From Kibdelosporangium aridum (GTDB taxonomy: Bacteria; Actinomycetota; Actinomycetes; Mycobacteriales; Pseudonocardiaceae), in NCBI RefSeq assembly GCF_900176515.1, contig NZ_FWXV01000001.1, forward strand, positions 496,001 through 560,000: a stretch of 64,000 nucleotides of DNA, in the 5' to 3' direction. The notes beneath the pieces are model-generated. The model was not told the origin of the DNA, did not search any database, and saw nothing but the letters and a program-made list of their open reading frames with translations. Positions 49,514-58,375 of the stretch are shown here, piece by piece. Every line of letters starts with the position of its first letter. Within the stretch, counting starts at the first letter, position 1. The translations under genes were made by a program, and so were the position numbers.

Positions 49514-51762
49514 ACCCCCTCCAGCTCGCACTGCGGGTGCTGCGGGGCGATTCCCGGAGCCGGATGTCGGCCATCTTCACAGCTGTCGGTGTCGCGGTCG
49601 GGGTGACACTGGTGCTGTGGCTGGCAACGGTTCCGGGCGCCTTGCAGTCCCGTGCCGATCGGGAAAGCTGGCGCGAGGCGTCCTACAGCAGCCAGGCGGA
49701 CTTCGAACAGCGATCGGCCGACGCGTCCATCCTGGTCGCCAGCTCCCGTGACAACGTCGGCACACAGCGGATCGAGCGCTACGACGTGGCCGCGCTCAAG
49801 CCGAACGTGCCTCTCGCGGCGGGCATTCCGAAGGTGCCCGGGCCGGACGAGGTGCTGTTGTCACCCGCGCTGGCCAAGCTCGCCGCGAGCCTGCCCGCCG
49901 ACCAGTTGGCCGATCGGTTCAAGGGAAAGGTGGTCGGGCAGTTCGGGCCCGAGGCACTGAAGTTCCCCGACGAACTCGTCGCCATGGTCGGCCACGATCC
50001 CAGCGACATGCCCAACGCCGGGCCGCGGGATGGCCTGACATCGTCCGGTGTCCGCGGCGAAGTGAACGAACTGCTGGTTTTCCTCAGCCGGATCGGCATT
50101 GTCGTGCTGATCGCGCCGTGTCTTGTGCTGGTGGCATCCGCGGCACGGCTGACCGCGGCGCGCAGGGAGCGCCGACTGGCCGCGTTGCGGCTCGCTGGCG
50201 CGACGCCGCAGCAGGTCATTTCGATGACCGCGGCGGAGACCGCCGTCGCGTCGATCGTCGGCGCGGTTCTCGGTGTGGGCATCACGTTCCCGTTGCGGGA
50301 ACTGACCGCGCTGATCCCATGGGACGGTGGTGACTGGTATCCGTCGGACTGGACACCATCCGGCCTGCTGATAGCCGGAGCGCTTGTGCTGGCTCCACTT
50401 CTGGTCGTCGGCGCCGCGGTATTCGGGTTGCGGCGTGTGGTCAACCGGCCGTTGGGTGCGGCTCAGCAGCAGAACAAGCGTCAGCCGAATGCCGCACGGT
50501 TGCTCTGGCTCGTCGGTGCCGCGGTGGCGTTCGTCGTCGCGATCGGAGCGGCCCAGAACAGCAAGGGCGACAGCGGGATGTTCTTCGTCCTGATCGGACT
50601 GGCCTTGGTCGCGGTGTCGCTGGTGTTCGTCGGTCCGCTCGTGACCTCCCTGATCGGCAGGATCTTCACGCGTCGCTGGCGATCGCCGGCCACACTGCTG
50701 GCCGGGCGCAGGCTGATGGACGACCCGAAGGCCGCTTTCCGTGCGTCCGCCGGTGTCGTGCTCGCGGTCTTCGCCGGATCCATGGCGCTGGCCATGTTCC
50801 CGACCGTGGAGAACCAGATCGGTTACAGCACAGGGAAATGGCGTGACGGCGTGTTCGTCGCCGAAGGCACGGGACACACCCAAGAACAGATCGCCGCGTT
50901 GAAGTCCGATCTGTCGGCGCGGGGCGTCGACGCTCCGGTGATCGAGGTCGGCGAAGGCAGCTTCCGCAGCAACAGCGACCGGAACCGCACCATGCCGGGC
51001 TTTGTGCTCAGTTGTTCGGACGCCGCGAAGGTGCTCGGTGCGCGGGTCGAGGGCTGCCGTCCGGGACCGGCGATCTATCTGCCCCGTGGCACGGCACTTG
51101 ACCCGTCACGTCTGGAGTTCCAGTCGTACACCAGCAAGTCGGGTGACTACGTCGCGCTGCCCCAGGGTGTTTCGGTCCGGGAGTACAACCCGCAGGGGTG
51201 GTACGGAATCCTCATGGACCCAGCGGTGTTCGGGTCCACTCCGGACGGCAATGGAACCGTCGCCGTGGTGACGACACCGGCCAACCGGGACGTGGTGCAC
51301 ACCATGGTCGTCCGTAACCTGCCTGGAGTCTCGTTGTACAGCAACGAACGGTACAACGCTCGGGCGGACACGCTCGCTGGCGACCTCCGGCGTGCGACGT
51401 TGCTGGGCTTGAGCATCGCCACCGTACTCGGCGGGGTGAGTGCGGCGGTCGCGGCGGCGGGCTCGGTCGTCGACAGGCGGCGGACGTTCGGGGCGCTGAT
51501 CGCCGCCGGTACTCCGGTGAGCGTGCTGACCAGGGCTTTGCGCCGGGAAGCGATGCTGCCCGCGCTGGTCGCCACGCTGGGCGCGGGCGTCGCAGGCGTC
51601 CTGGTCGGTTCCGGGCTGCTCACGCTGATCAAGGGTGAGCTCGAACTGAACCCGTGGATTCTGACGCCGGTCGTGCTCGGAATCATCGTGGCTCTGATGG
51701 CTGCGGCCGCTTGCGGACCGGTACTCCGCCGGGTCTCCGCAAGGGACTATTCGGACGAATAG
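49510..51762 (+). CDS. FtsX-family ABC permease
   Basis: 750 residues. Helix 1 is near residue 20-40. A large extracytoplasmic domain follows, then two FtsX cores of several helices each (APCLVLVASAARLTAARRERRLAALRLAGATPQQV and AAGSVVDRRRTFGALIAAGTPVSVL). This is the ten-helix MacB/YknZ-like layout without a fused ATPase. Partner of the ATPase just before it. No histidine kinase or response regulator lies beside it, so it may not be a bacitracin-type detoxification module. Confidence 0.9.
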   Translation: MNPLQLALRVLRGDSRSRMSAIFTAVGVAVGVTLVLWLATVPGALQSRADRESWREASYSSQADFEQRSADASILVASSRDNVGTQRIERYDVAALKPNVPLAAGIPKVPGPDEVLLSPALAKLAASLPADQLADRFKGKVVGQFGPEALKFPDELVAMVGHDPSDMPNAGPRDGLTSSGVRGEVNELLVFLSRIGIVVLIAPCLVLVASAARLTAARRERRLAALRLAGATPQQVISMTAAETAVASIVGAVLGVGITFPLRELTALIPWDGGDWYPSDWTPSGLLIAGALVLAPLLVVGAAVFGLRRVVNRPLGAAQQQNKRQPNAARLLWLVGAAVAFVVAIGAAQNSKGDSGMFFVLIGLALVAVSLVFVGPLVTSLIGRIFTRRWRSPATLLAGRRLMDDPKAAFRASAGVVLAVFAGSMALAMFPTVENQIGYSTGKWRDGVFVAEGTGHTQEQIAALKSDLSARGVDAPVIEVGEGSFRSNSDRNRTMPGFVLSCSDAAKVLGARVEGCRPGPAIYLPRGTALDPSRLEFQSYTSKSGDYVALPQGVSVREYNPQGWYGILMDPAVFGSTPDGNGTVAVVTTPANRDVVHTMVVRNLPGVSLYSNERYNARADTLAGDLRRATLLGLSIATVLGGVSAAVAAAGSVVDRRRTFGALIAAGTPVSVLTRALRREAMLPALVATLGAGVAGVLVGSGLLTLIKGELELNPWILTPVVLGIIVALMAAAACGPVLRRVSARDYSDE

Positions 51763-51778
51763 CAGCGGTCATCGCCAT

Positions 51779-51817
51779 AACGCCGGAGGGAGTATCGGGG
51801 CTTCCTCCGGCGTTTTT
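51779..51817. terminator. Bidirectional terminator
   Basis: 11-bp perfect stem aacgccggagg / cctccggcgtt with a 14-nt loop and a T run, between the convergent permease and LacI genes. Confidence 0.88.
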
Positions 51818-52855
51818 CTATGCCGACTCCCGGATGACCAGCGTCGGGTCGAAGATCACCGACCGGGGTGCCTGTTCGGGCGACTCGATCTGTTCCAGCA
51901 GGATCCTGGCCATCTCGGCGGCCATTTCCTCGAGCGGCTGGACAACCGTGGTCAGCTGCGGCCGTGACGTCAGCGCCGGCCCGCTGTTGTCGAAGCCGAC
52001 CAGCGCGACGTCTTCGGGGACTCGACGGCCGTTCTTCTGCAGTACGAGCAAAGCCCCGTGCGCCATCAGGTCGTTGGCCGCGAACACACCGTCGAGGTCC
52101 GGATGCTCGGAAAGCAACCGGGACATCGCCGCTTCGCCGCTCTCCTGGGTGAAATTGCCCTCCGCGATCGGGATGTACGGAAATCCGTGCCGCGCCATGG
52201 CTTCGCGGAAACCTGACAGCCGGTCCTGCGCCGCGGGCACGTCGAGCGGGCCGCAAATGGTGGCCACCCGTGTGCACCCGCGAGCGACCAGGTGATCGGC
52301 GGCGAGCGCGGCACCTGCCTGGTGTGCCATGTCCACATAGCTGATCGGCACCGGCCGCGCCGGCCGCGCGAACAGCACCGCGGCCAGGCCCGCGTCGGTC
52401 AACAGCCGGGGGAGCGGGTCCTCCGGATGCGTCGAGACGAGCAGCGCGCCATCGGCGTTGCCGCGTTTGAGGAAGTCCACCACCTCGGCACGGGCCTTGT
52501 CCGTCTCGCCCAGCATCAGCACCGGGTGGATACCGTGATTGCGCAGGAAACTGACCACGCCCCCGGCCACCCGGCCGAAGAAGGGGTCGGCGAAGACCTG
52601 CGTCGCGAACTCCTCTCCCTGGCCAGGAGCACCGGCCATGACCAGCACGATCGTGCCCGCGCGCCGGGTGACCAGTGAGCGTGCGGCCTGGTTGGGGGTG
52701 TACCCGGTCGCCTGGATGGCCTTGCGGACCGCTTCCTGGATCTCGGTGTCCACGTTGCGGATGCCGTTGATCACTCTGGACACCGTGGCCCGGGAGACGC
52801 CGGCGACCCGTGCGACATCCTCGAGGGTGGGTGTGCGAGCTGCCGGCTTGCTCAT
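51818..52855 (-). CDS. LacI-family transcriptional regulator
   Basis: 345 residues. The LacI helix-turn-helix and hinge are at the start: TLEDVARVAGVSRATVSRVINGIRNVDTEIQEAVRKAIQATGYTPNQAARSL. The periplasmic-binding-like sugar domain follows, with GVFAANDLMAHGALLVLQKNG and PEDVALVGFDNS. It should repress a carbohydrate gene set. None is adjacent, so its targets are elsewhere. The control region for its own gene lies between it and the divergent AfsR-like gene. Confidence 0.93.
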   Translation of the reverse strand: MSKPAARTPTLEDVARVAGVSRATVSRVINGIRNVDTEIQEAVRKAIQATGYTPNQAARSLVTRRAGTIVLVMAGAPGQGEEFATQVFADPFFGRVAGGVVSFLRNHGIHPVLMLGETDKARAEVVDFLKRGNADGALLVSTHPEDPLPRLLTDAGLAAVLFARPARPVPISYVDMAHQAGAALAADHLVARGCTRVATICGPLDVPAAQDRLSGFREAMARHGFPYIPIAEGNFTQESGEAAMSRLLSEHPDLDGVFAANDLMAHGALLVLQKNGRRVPEDVALVGFDNSGPALTSRPQLTTVVQPLEEMAAEMARILLEQIESPEQAPRSVIFDPTLVIRESA

Positions 52856-52927
52856 ACAGCTATTTCTACAACGATCCCCGCCCGGTGCTACCCCTCGCAG
52901 GTTTACCTCACCAGTAGTTTTGTGGGC

Positions 52928-55672
52928 ATGAGGTTCCGGCTACTGGGATCGCTGGAGGTCGATGGCGCACGGGTCGCGGCGGACAAGCAACGCACAGTGC
53001 TGGCGATGCTGCTGGTGAACGCGGGCAGGACGGTCCCGGCGAGCACGCTCGTCACCGAGGTGTGGGGTGATCGGCCGCCGCGTTCGGCTGCGCCGAATTT
53101 GCGCGGATACGTGATGCAGTTGCGCCGATTGCTGCCGAGTGACGACCAGCTGGTCACCTCCCGTTCGGGGTATCGGCTGGACGTCGAAACGGACGACTTC
53201 GACGTGCCCCGGTTCGAGCAGCTGGCACACGCCGCGCGGCAGGCGCTGGCCCAGCCGGACCTCGTCGCCGCGGGCAAGGCGTTCGACGAGGCGTTGGACC
53301 TCTGGCGGGGACCGGTCGCCGCGGATGTCCCACTCGGGCCCGTGCTCAGCGAGTTCGCCGCCCGGATGGCCGAGCAGTACCTGGCCACGATCGAGGACTA
53401 CGTCGAGGTCGAGCTGGCCACCGGCAGGCATACCGGCGTCACGGCCAAGCTGCGTGGCTGGATCCGGCAGCATCCGTTGCGGGAGAAGCTGCACAGCCAG
53501 CTCGTGCTCGCGCTGTATCGATCCGGTGACGTGCCCGGCGCGCTGGAGGCGTACCAACTGGCCCGCCGGACATTGGCCGACGAGCTGGGCATCGATCCCG
53601 GCCCTGAGTTGAGCCGCCTGCATGAGCAGGTACTTCGCCGTGACCCGGCGCTGTCGCTCGCGCGGACCGAGCAGGTCGTGCCGCGGCAGCTGCCGCCGGA
53701 GCCCGCGGTGTTCGTCGGCCGCGATGAACAGCTGGAAGCCGCGTCTTCCGGTCGCGTAGTGGCGTTTCACGGCCCAGGCGGCGTCGGCAAGTCCACGCTC
53801 GCGCTCAAGGTCGCGCACGCCGTGGCCGACCGGTACCCGGACGGCCAGCTGTACGTTGACCTGCAAGGGTCAAGTCCAGGTCTGCAGCCGCTCGACTCGG
53901 CTGAGGTGGTCGGCCGGTTCCTGCGTGCCCTCGGGGCCCCACCCGATGAGCTGACCGTCGGACCGGCCGAGGCGGCCGCGCGCTACCAGTCGTTGCTCGC
54001 CTCCCGGAAAGTCCTTGTGGTGCTGGACAACGCGGCCGACGCGAGTCAGGTGGTGCCCCTGGTGCCAGCCAACCGGGACTGCGCCGTCCTGATCACCAGC
54101 CGGGTCGCACTGACCACAGTGGACGCCGAACACATCGCCGTCGGCGTGCTCGACGACAGCGATTCGCTGCGGCTGTTGGGAAAGATCGCCGGTGACGACC
54201 GTGTCGCCGCCGAGAATGACGCCGCCAAGGAGATCATTCGGTGGTGTGGCGGGCATCCGCTCGCGCTGCGGATCGCGGCTGCTCGCCTGGCGAGCAGGCC
54301 GGATTGGTCGCTGGCGCAGTTCGGTGCGCGGCTGGCTGACCGGCGCCGTCGCCTTGACGAGCTGCGCGTCGCGGATCTGGGCGTGCGGGCCTGTTTCTCC
54401 ATCGGCTACGAGTCACTGGGTACGGATGTCCTGGCGGCCAAGGCTTTCCGGCTGCTGGGCGTGCTCGGTGTGCCGGAGGTCGGTGTGGAGCTGGTGGGTG
54501 TGCTGCTCGATGTGGACGAGCTGCGAGCCGAGCGGGCGCTGGACCGGCTGGTCGAGGTCCGGCTGCTCGACCCGGTCGCGGGCACGCGTTTCCGGACGCA
54601 CGACCTGCTGCGGCTGTACGCGGCTGAACTGGCTGTCGAGACCGACGCGGTGATGGACCGCAACCGCGCTCTGCAGCGGGCGCTGGACTGGTACATCAAG
54701 ATGTGCGCGCGGGCCGACGTCGAGCAGTTCGACGCGGAAGTGCCGTGCCTGGTCGCGGCCGCTCGGCAGGTCGCGGAACGTGAGCCCATGTTCGCCCGGT
54801 TCACGATCGACATCGTCGGCGCGATCCGGGCGTACGCGATGAAACGCAATCGCTGGCGTGAGTTGGCCACGCTGGCCGAGCTTGGCCTGGAAGTCGCCCG
54901 CCGCGACCGTGACCACAGGGGCGAAGCCGCCATGCTGGCCATCCACTGCACGATCGAATACCGGGCGGGCCGCGTGGAAGCCGCACGCGCGGGCATGACC
55001 CGGGCGCTGGACATCTGGCGTGAGATCGGTGACCGGGAAGGCGAAGGGCTCGCACTGCACAACCTCGGGTGGCTGTGCATGTGGACCAAGGAACTGGAGC
55101 AGGCGTTGGACTACCTCGTGCAAAGCGAGAAGATGCTTGCGGCACACGGTTCGGAGAAGCTCGTCATCGCCCAGCACAACGTCGGTGAGACATTGCTCCG
55201 GCTGGGCGAACACACCCAAGCCGTGGACAAGTTCCACGAGTGCCTGGCCACCCGCAGGCGCTACGACGACCGGATAGGCGAGAGCGTCACGCTCGTAGCC
55301 CTTGGCCGCGCGTATTGCGTGATGGAACAGCGCGCAGACGCGCTGCGCACGCTGGACATCGCCATCGCGGCGTGCCGTCAGATGGGCAACCGCGACGACG
55401 AGTGGGAGGCGTTGTTGTGTCGCTCAGTGATATGGCTGCGCGAGGGCCAATCCAGTGACGCGCTCGACGACGCGCTGCGGGCGCAGCAATTGACCATCCA
55501 GATCGATGACGACTATGGGCAGGCTGTTGCGGCGAGGCAGCTGGCGCGGGTGCGGGAGGCAATGGGTGACGCGGCGGGTGCAGCGCTTGACCGTCGCCGG
55601 TTCTACGAGCTGACGTCGTCAACCCGGCGTGACCCGATCCTCGAAGAGGTGCTCGCCGAGCCCGTCCATTGA
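52928..55672 (+). CDS. AfsR-like SARP regulator with NB-ARC and TPR domains
   Basis: 914 residues from ATG 52928. Order: OmpR-like winged helix (about 1-90, FRLLGSLEVDG ... LRGYVMQLRRLL), bacterial transcriptional activator domain (about 95-245), NB-ARC ATPase with P-loop HGPGGVGKST near residue 280, Walker B KVLVVLDNA and a GLPLAL-like GGHPLAL. Helical TPR-like repeats follow to the end. SARPs of this size act as ATP-switched activators of secondary metabolism. No biosynthetic cluster adjoins it directly. Start is next to that of the divergent LacI gene. Confidence 0.93.
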   Translation: MRFRLLGSLEVDGARVAADKQRTVLAMLLVNAGRTVPASTLVTEVWGDRPPRSAAPNLRGYVMQLRRLLPSDDQLVTSRSGYRLDVETDDFDVPRFEQLAHAARQALAQPDLVAAGKAFDEALDLWRGPVAADVPLGPVLSEFAARMAEQYLATIEDYVEVELATGRHTGVTAKLRGWIRQHPLREKLHSQLVLALYRSGDVPGALEAYQLARRTLADELGIDPGPELSRLHEQVLRRDPALSLARTEQVVPRQLPPEPAVFVGRDEQLEAASSGRVVAFHGPGGVGKSTLALKVAHAVADRYPDGQLYVDLQGSSPGLQPLDSAEVVGRFLRALGAPPDELTVGPAEAAARYQSLLASRKVLVVLDNAADASQVVPLVPANRDCAVLITSRVALTTVDAEHIAVGVLDDSDSLRLLGKIAGDDRVAAENDAAKEIIRWCGGHPLALRIAAARLASRPDWSLAQFGARLADRRRRLDELRVADLGVRACFSIGYESLGTDVLAAKAFRLLGVLGVPEVGVELVGVLLDVDELRAERALDRLVEVRLLDPVAGTRFRTHDLLRLYAAELAVETDAVMDRNRALQRALDWYIKMCARADVEQFDAEVPCLVAAARQVAEREPMFARFTIDIVGAIRAYAMKRNRWRELATLAELGLEVARRDRDHRGEAAMLAIHCTIEYRAGRVEAARAGMTRALDIWREIGDREGEGLALHNLGWLCMWTKELEQALDYLVQSEKMLAAHGSEKLVIAQHNVGETLLRLGEHTQAVDKFHECLATRRRYDDRIGESVTLVALGRAYCVMEQRADALRTLDIAIAACRQMGNRDDEWEALLCRSVIWLREGQSSDALDDALRAQQLTIQIDDDYGQAVAARQLARVREAMGDAAGAALDRRRFYELTSSTRRDPILEEVLAEPVH

Positions 55673-55785
55673 ACGTCAATCACACTGTACGGCTCGCTGT
55701 ACGCCGAAGGTTTAGCCTTGTCCCCACAGCTGTCGCGTGGTCCGGCGGCTTGCTGGAGGTGTCGCCGGCCCACGCCCTTGTCGTG

Positions 55786-56478
55786 CTATTCGGCCTTCGC
55801 CAGCCGCTCCAGCCAGTGCTTGAGCAGGTTCACCTCGGGTTCGACCAGCTCGGTGCCCGGGTCGGCGTCCAACAGGGCCTTGAGCTGCAACGCCTTGGTC
55901 GCCAACGTCGGTGTCTGGGTGGACTCGGCGGGCTTGTCCACGAACACGGCCGCGAAAACCGCGTCCCGCTGACGCCGGATCAGGCTGTCGTCGGTGTACA
56001 CCTCGGGCTGCGTGACCAGGCTCAATGCGAGACCGACGCTCGCAGTCATGATCATTTGCGCGGCGGCTTCGGTGGGAATGCGCAGCCGCCCGGCTTCGGC
56101 GCAGCGTTCCAGCAGTTGGCGCAGTAGATCCAACGCCTCCTGCGCGGCCTTCGGGACCGCGCTGAGCGCGGGGGAGTACATCATCCGGTAGACCGTGGGG
56201 TGCTCCCGCGCGAAGGCCATGTGCTTGTCCCAGCCGTTCATCACGTCGACCACGGGGTCTTCCGAGGGTGCGGCCACTCGTTTGACCGACAGGTACTTCT
56301 CGAAGCCGTGGTCGACCACCGCGCTCAGCAGTCCGCTCTTGTCGCCGAACAGCCGGTACAACACAGGTGCGCCGACGCCGACCGCCTCACAGACCGCACG
56401 GGTGGAGATGTCCCGGTCAGGTGAGGAGTCCAGTAGTTCCGCAGCCGCTTCCAGCATGCGTGTCCGTAGATCCTCCAT
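55786..56478 (-). CDS. TetR-family regulator of the SDR operon
   Basis: 230 residues from ATG 56478; an ATG ten codons upstream (56508) is possible but would overlap operator-like repeats. The helix-turn-helix is RDISTRAVCEAVGVGAPVLYRLFGDKSGLLSAV. The C-terminal part is a helical ligand domain. It is divergent from two SDR genes, with three similar inverted repeats in between. Confidence 0.9.
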   Translation of the reverse strand: MEDLRTRMLEAAAELLDSSPDRDISTRAVCEAVGVGAPVLYRLFGDKSGLLSAVVDHGFEKYLSVKRVAAPSEDPVVDVMNGWDKHMAFAREHPTVYRMMYSPALSAVPKAAQEALDLLRQLLERCAEAGRLRIPTEAAAQMIMTASVGLALSLVTQPEVYTDDSLIRRQRDAVFAAVFVDKPAESTQTPTLATKALQLKALLDADPGTELVEPEVNLLKHWLERLAKAE

Positions 56479-56488
56479 AGCCCTGAGG

Positions 56489-56566
56489 GTATCAGCGATA
56501 CGGCTCATTGTTAGCGATGTTACCTACGTCATAGCGCCGATACGGGTTTGAGGGTAGCGACGCTAC
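56489..56566. promoter_or_regulatory. Three operator-like repeats of the TetR regulator
   Basis: Three related inverted repeats of form gta-n-c/g-rich-tac: gtatcagcgatac (56489-56501), gttagcgatgttac (56510-56523) and the perfect gtagcgacgctac (56554-56566). They lie in the divergent region between the TetR and SDR genes. Confidence 0.6.
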
Positions 56567-56640
56567 GAACGTCGGCGTAACGTTGCTAACGAACAAGCGG
56601 AACAGTGCTAACAACTACTGGGCATAACAAGGAGAGAGAA

Positions 56641-57369
56641 ATGACTCGGGTTGCCATCGTCACCGGTGCTACTGGCGGAATCGGCCGTGAGGTCGCCGAG
56701 CGGCTCGCCAAGGACGGCCTGACTGTCCTGGTGCACTACGCAGGCAACAAGGTCCGCGCCGACGAGGTCGTCGAGACGATCACCAAGGCGGGCGGGACGG
56801 CCAGTGCCTTCCAGGCCGACGTCGCCGACGAGACCCAGATCGAGGCCCTGTTCGACGAGGTGGAGCGGCTGTACGGCGGTGTGGACGTCGTGGTGAACAC
56901 CGCGGGCATCATGCTGCTGGCCCCGCTGACCGAGCTGAAGCTCGAAGACCTCGACCGGATGCACCGCACCAACATCCGCGGCACGTTCGTCGTCTCCCAG
57001 CAAGCGGCCCGCCGGGTGCGCGAGGGCGGCGCGATCATCAACTTCTCGTCGACCGTCACCAAGCTCGCGGTGCCGACCTACACGGCCTACGCGGCAAGCA
57101 AGGGCGCTGTCGACGCGATGACCCTGACCCTGGCCAAGGAAATGCGCGGCCGCAACGTCACGGTCAACGCTGTCGCCCCTGGCCCGACCGCGACGCCGCT
57201 GTACTTCGAAGGCAAGCCGCAGGCAGTCATCGAGGCGGCGTCCAAGGCGGCCCCGCTGGAGCGGCTCGGCCAGCCCGACGACATCGCCGAGGTCATCTCG
57301 TTCCTCGCCGGCCCGGCCCGCTGGATCAACGGCCAGGTCATCTACACCAACGGTGGCGTCGCCGCCTGA
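56641..57369 (+). CDS. SDR-family oxidoreductase (3-oxoacyl-ACP-reductase-like)
   Basis: 242 residues from ATG 56641 with AAGGAGAG upstream. Classical SDR: cofactor loop TGATGGIG, NTAG, catalytic Ser in INFSSTV and YAASK. The end PDDIAEVISFLAGPARWINGQVIYTNGG is typical. It reduces or oxidises a carbonyl with NAD(P)H in the cytoplasm. It is probably repressed by the divergent TetR and induced by a small carbonyl compound. Confidence 0.92.
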   Translation: MTRVAIVTGATGGIGREVAERLAKDGLTVLVHYAGNKVRADEVVETITKAGGTASAFQADVADETQIEALFDEVERLYGGVDVVVNTAGIMLLAPLTELKLEDLDRMHRTNIRGTFVVSQQAARRVREGGAIINFSSTVTKLAVPTYTAYAASKGAVDAMTLTLAKEMRGRNVTVNAVAPGPTATPLYFEGKPQAVIEAASKAAPLERLGQPDDIAEVISFLAGPARWINGQVIYTNGGVAA

Positions 57370-57414
57370 TCACCCCTGCTCCCTGCCTCCCATCGCCCTG
57401 TTAGGAACAACGAA

Positions 57415-58293
57415 ATGTCGAAGATCGTCATCATCTCCGGTGCTTCGAGCGGGTTCGGTGCGCTGACCACGCGGGCTCTCGTTGACGCGGGCCACACCGT
57501 CTACGCCGGGATGCGGAACATCGCCGGTCGCAACGCCATCGCCGCGGCCGAGGCCAGGGCGTACAGCGACCGGTTGCGCCCGGTCGAGATGGACGTGCTG
57601 GACCAGCGTTCGGTGGACGCGGCGGTCGCCAAGGTCGTCGCCGACGAGGGGCGGCTGGACGTCGTCGTGCACAACGCCGGGCACATGGTGCTCGGCGCGG
57701 CCGAAGCCTTCACGCCTGAGCAGTACGCCAGCGTCTACGACACCAACGTCCTGTCCACGCAACGGCTCAACCGTGCGGCGCTGCCGTATCTACGTAAGCG
57801 AGGTGACGGCCTGGTTGTGTGGGTTGGCTCGTCCAGCACCCGTGGCGGCACGCCGCCGTTCCTTGCGCCGTACTTCGCGGCGAAGGCGGCCATGGACGCA
57901 CTGGCGGTGAGCTACGCGACCGAGTTGACCCGGTTCGGTATCGACTCGACGATCATCGTGCCCGGAGCGTTCACCCGTGGCACGAACCACTTCGCCAACG
58001 CGGGTTACGCGGACGACAAAGAGATAGCGGCCGTCTACGACGAGAAGTACGCGGGCTTCTCGGAGGAAGTAGCCCGTCGGCTCGCGGACCTGTTGCCGGA
58101 GGATGCCGATCCCGCCGAGGTGGCCCGTCAGATCGTGCGCGTGGTCGATCTGCCGAAGGGACAGCGCCCGTTCCGGGTACACGTCGACCCGGCCGAGGAC
58201 GGTGCCGAACTGGTCAACGCCGTCGGTGACGCGGTCCGCCAGCAGTTCTTCCGCCGCATCGGCTTCCCGGAGTTCGTGACCCCGGTGCGGTGA
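57415..58293 (+). CDS. SDR-family oxidoreductase
   Basis: 292 residues; AGGAA precedes the ATG. Cofactor loop SGASSGFG, NAGH, catalytic Ser in VWVGSSSTR and YFAAK. It is longer than the preceding SDR, with a C-terminal extension of about 50 residues (EEVARRLADLLPEDADPAEVARQIVRVVDLPKGQRPFRVHVD), as in 17-beta-hydroxysteroid-dehydrogenase-like members. It follows 45 bases after the first SDR and probably shares its promoter. Confidence 0.92.
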   Translation: MSKIVIISGASSGFGALTTRALVDAGHTVYAGMRNIAGRNAIAAAEARAYSDRLRPVEMDVLDQRSVDAAVAKVVADEGRLDVVVHNAGHMVLGAAEAFTPEQYASVYDTNVLSTQRLNRAALPYLRKRGDGLVVWVGSSSTRGGTPPFLAPYFAAKAAMDALAVSYATELTRFGIDSTIIVPGAFTRGTNHFANAGYADDKEIAAVYDEKYAGFSEEVARRLADLLPEDADPAEVARQIVRVVDLPKGQRPFRVHVDPAEDGAELVNAVGDAVRQQFFRRIGFPEFVTPVR

Positions 58294-58375
58294 GAAACGG
58301 CTTTGGCGACCACGTCCGTCCGAGCGGAGCGAGGGCAATTCAACACTGTCGGGGGTCGGCTATATCGTCTTTCAC

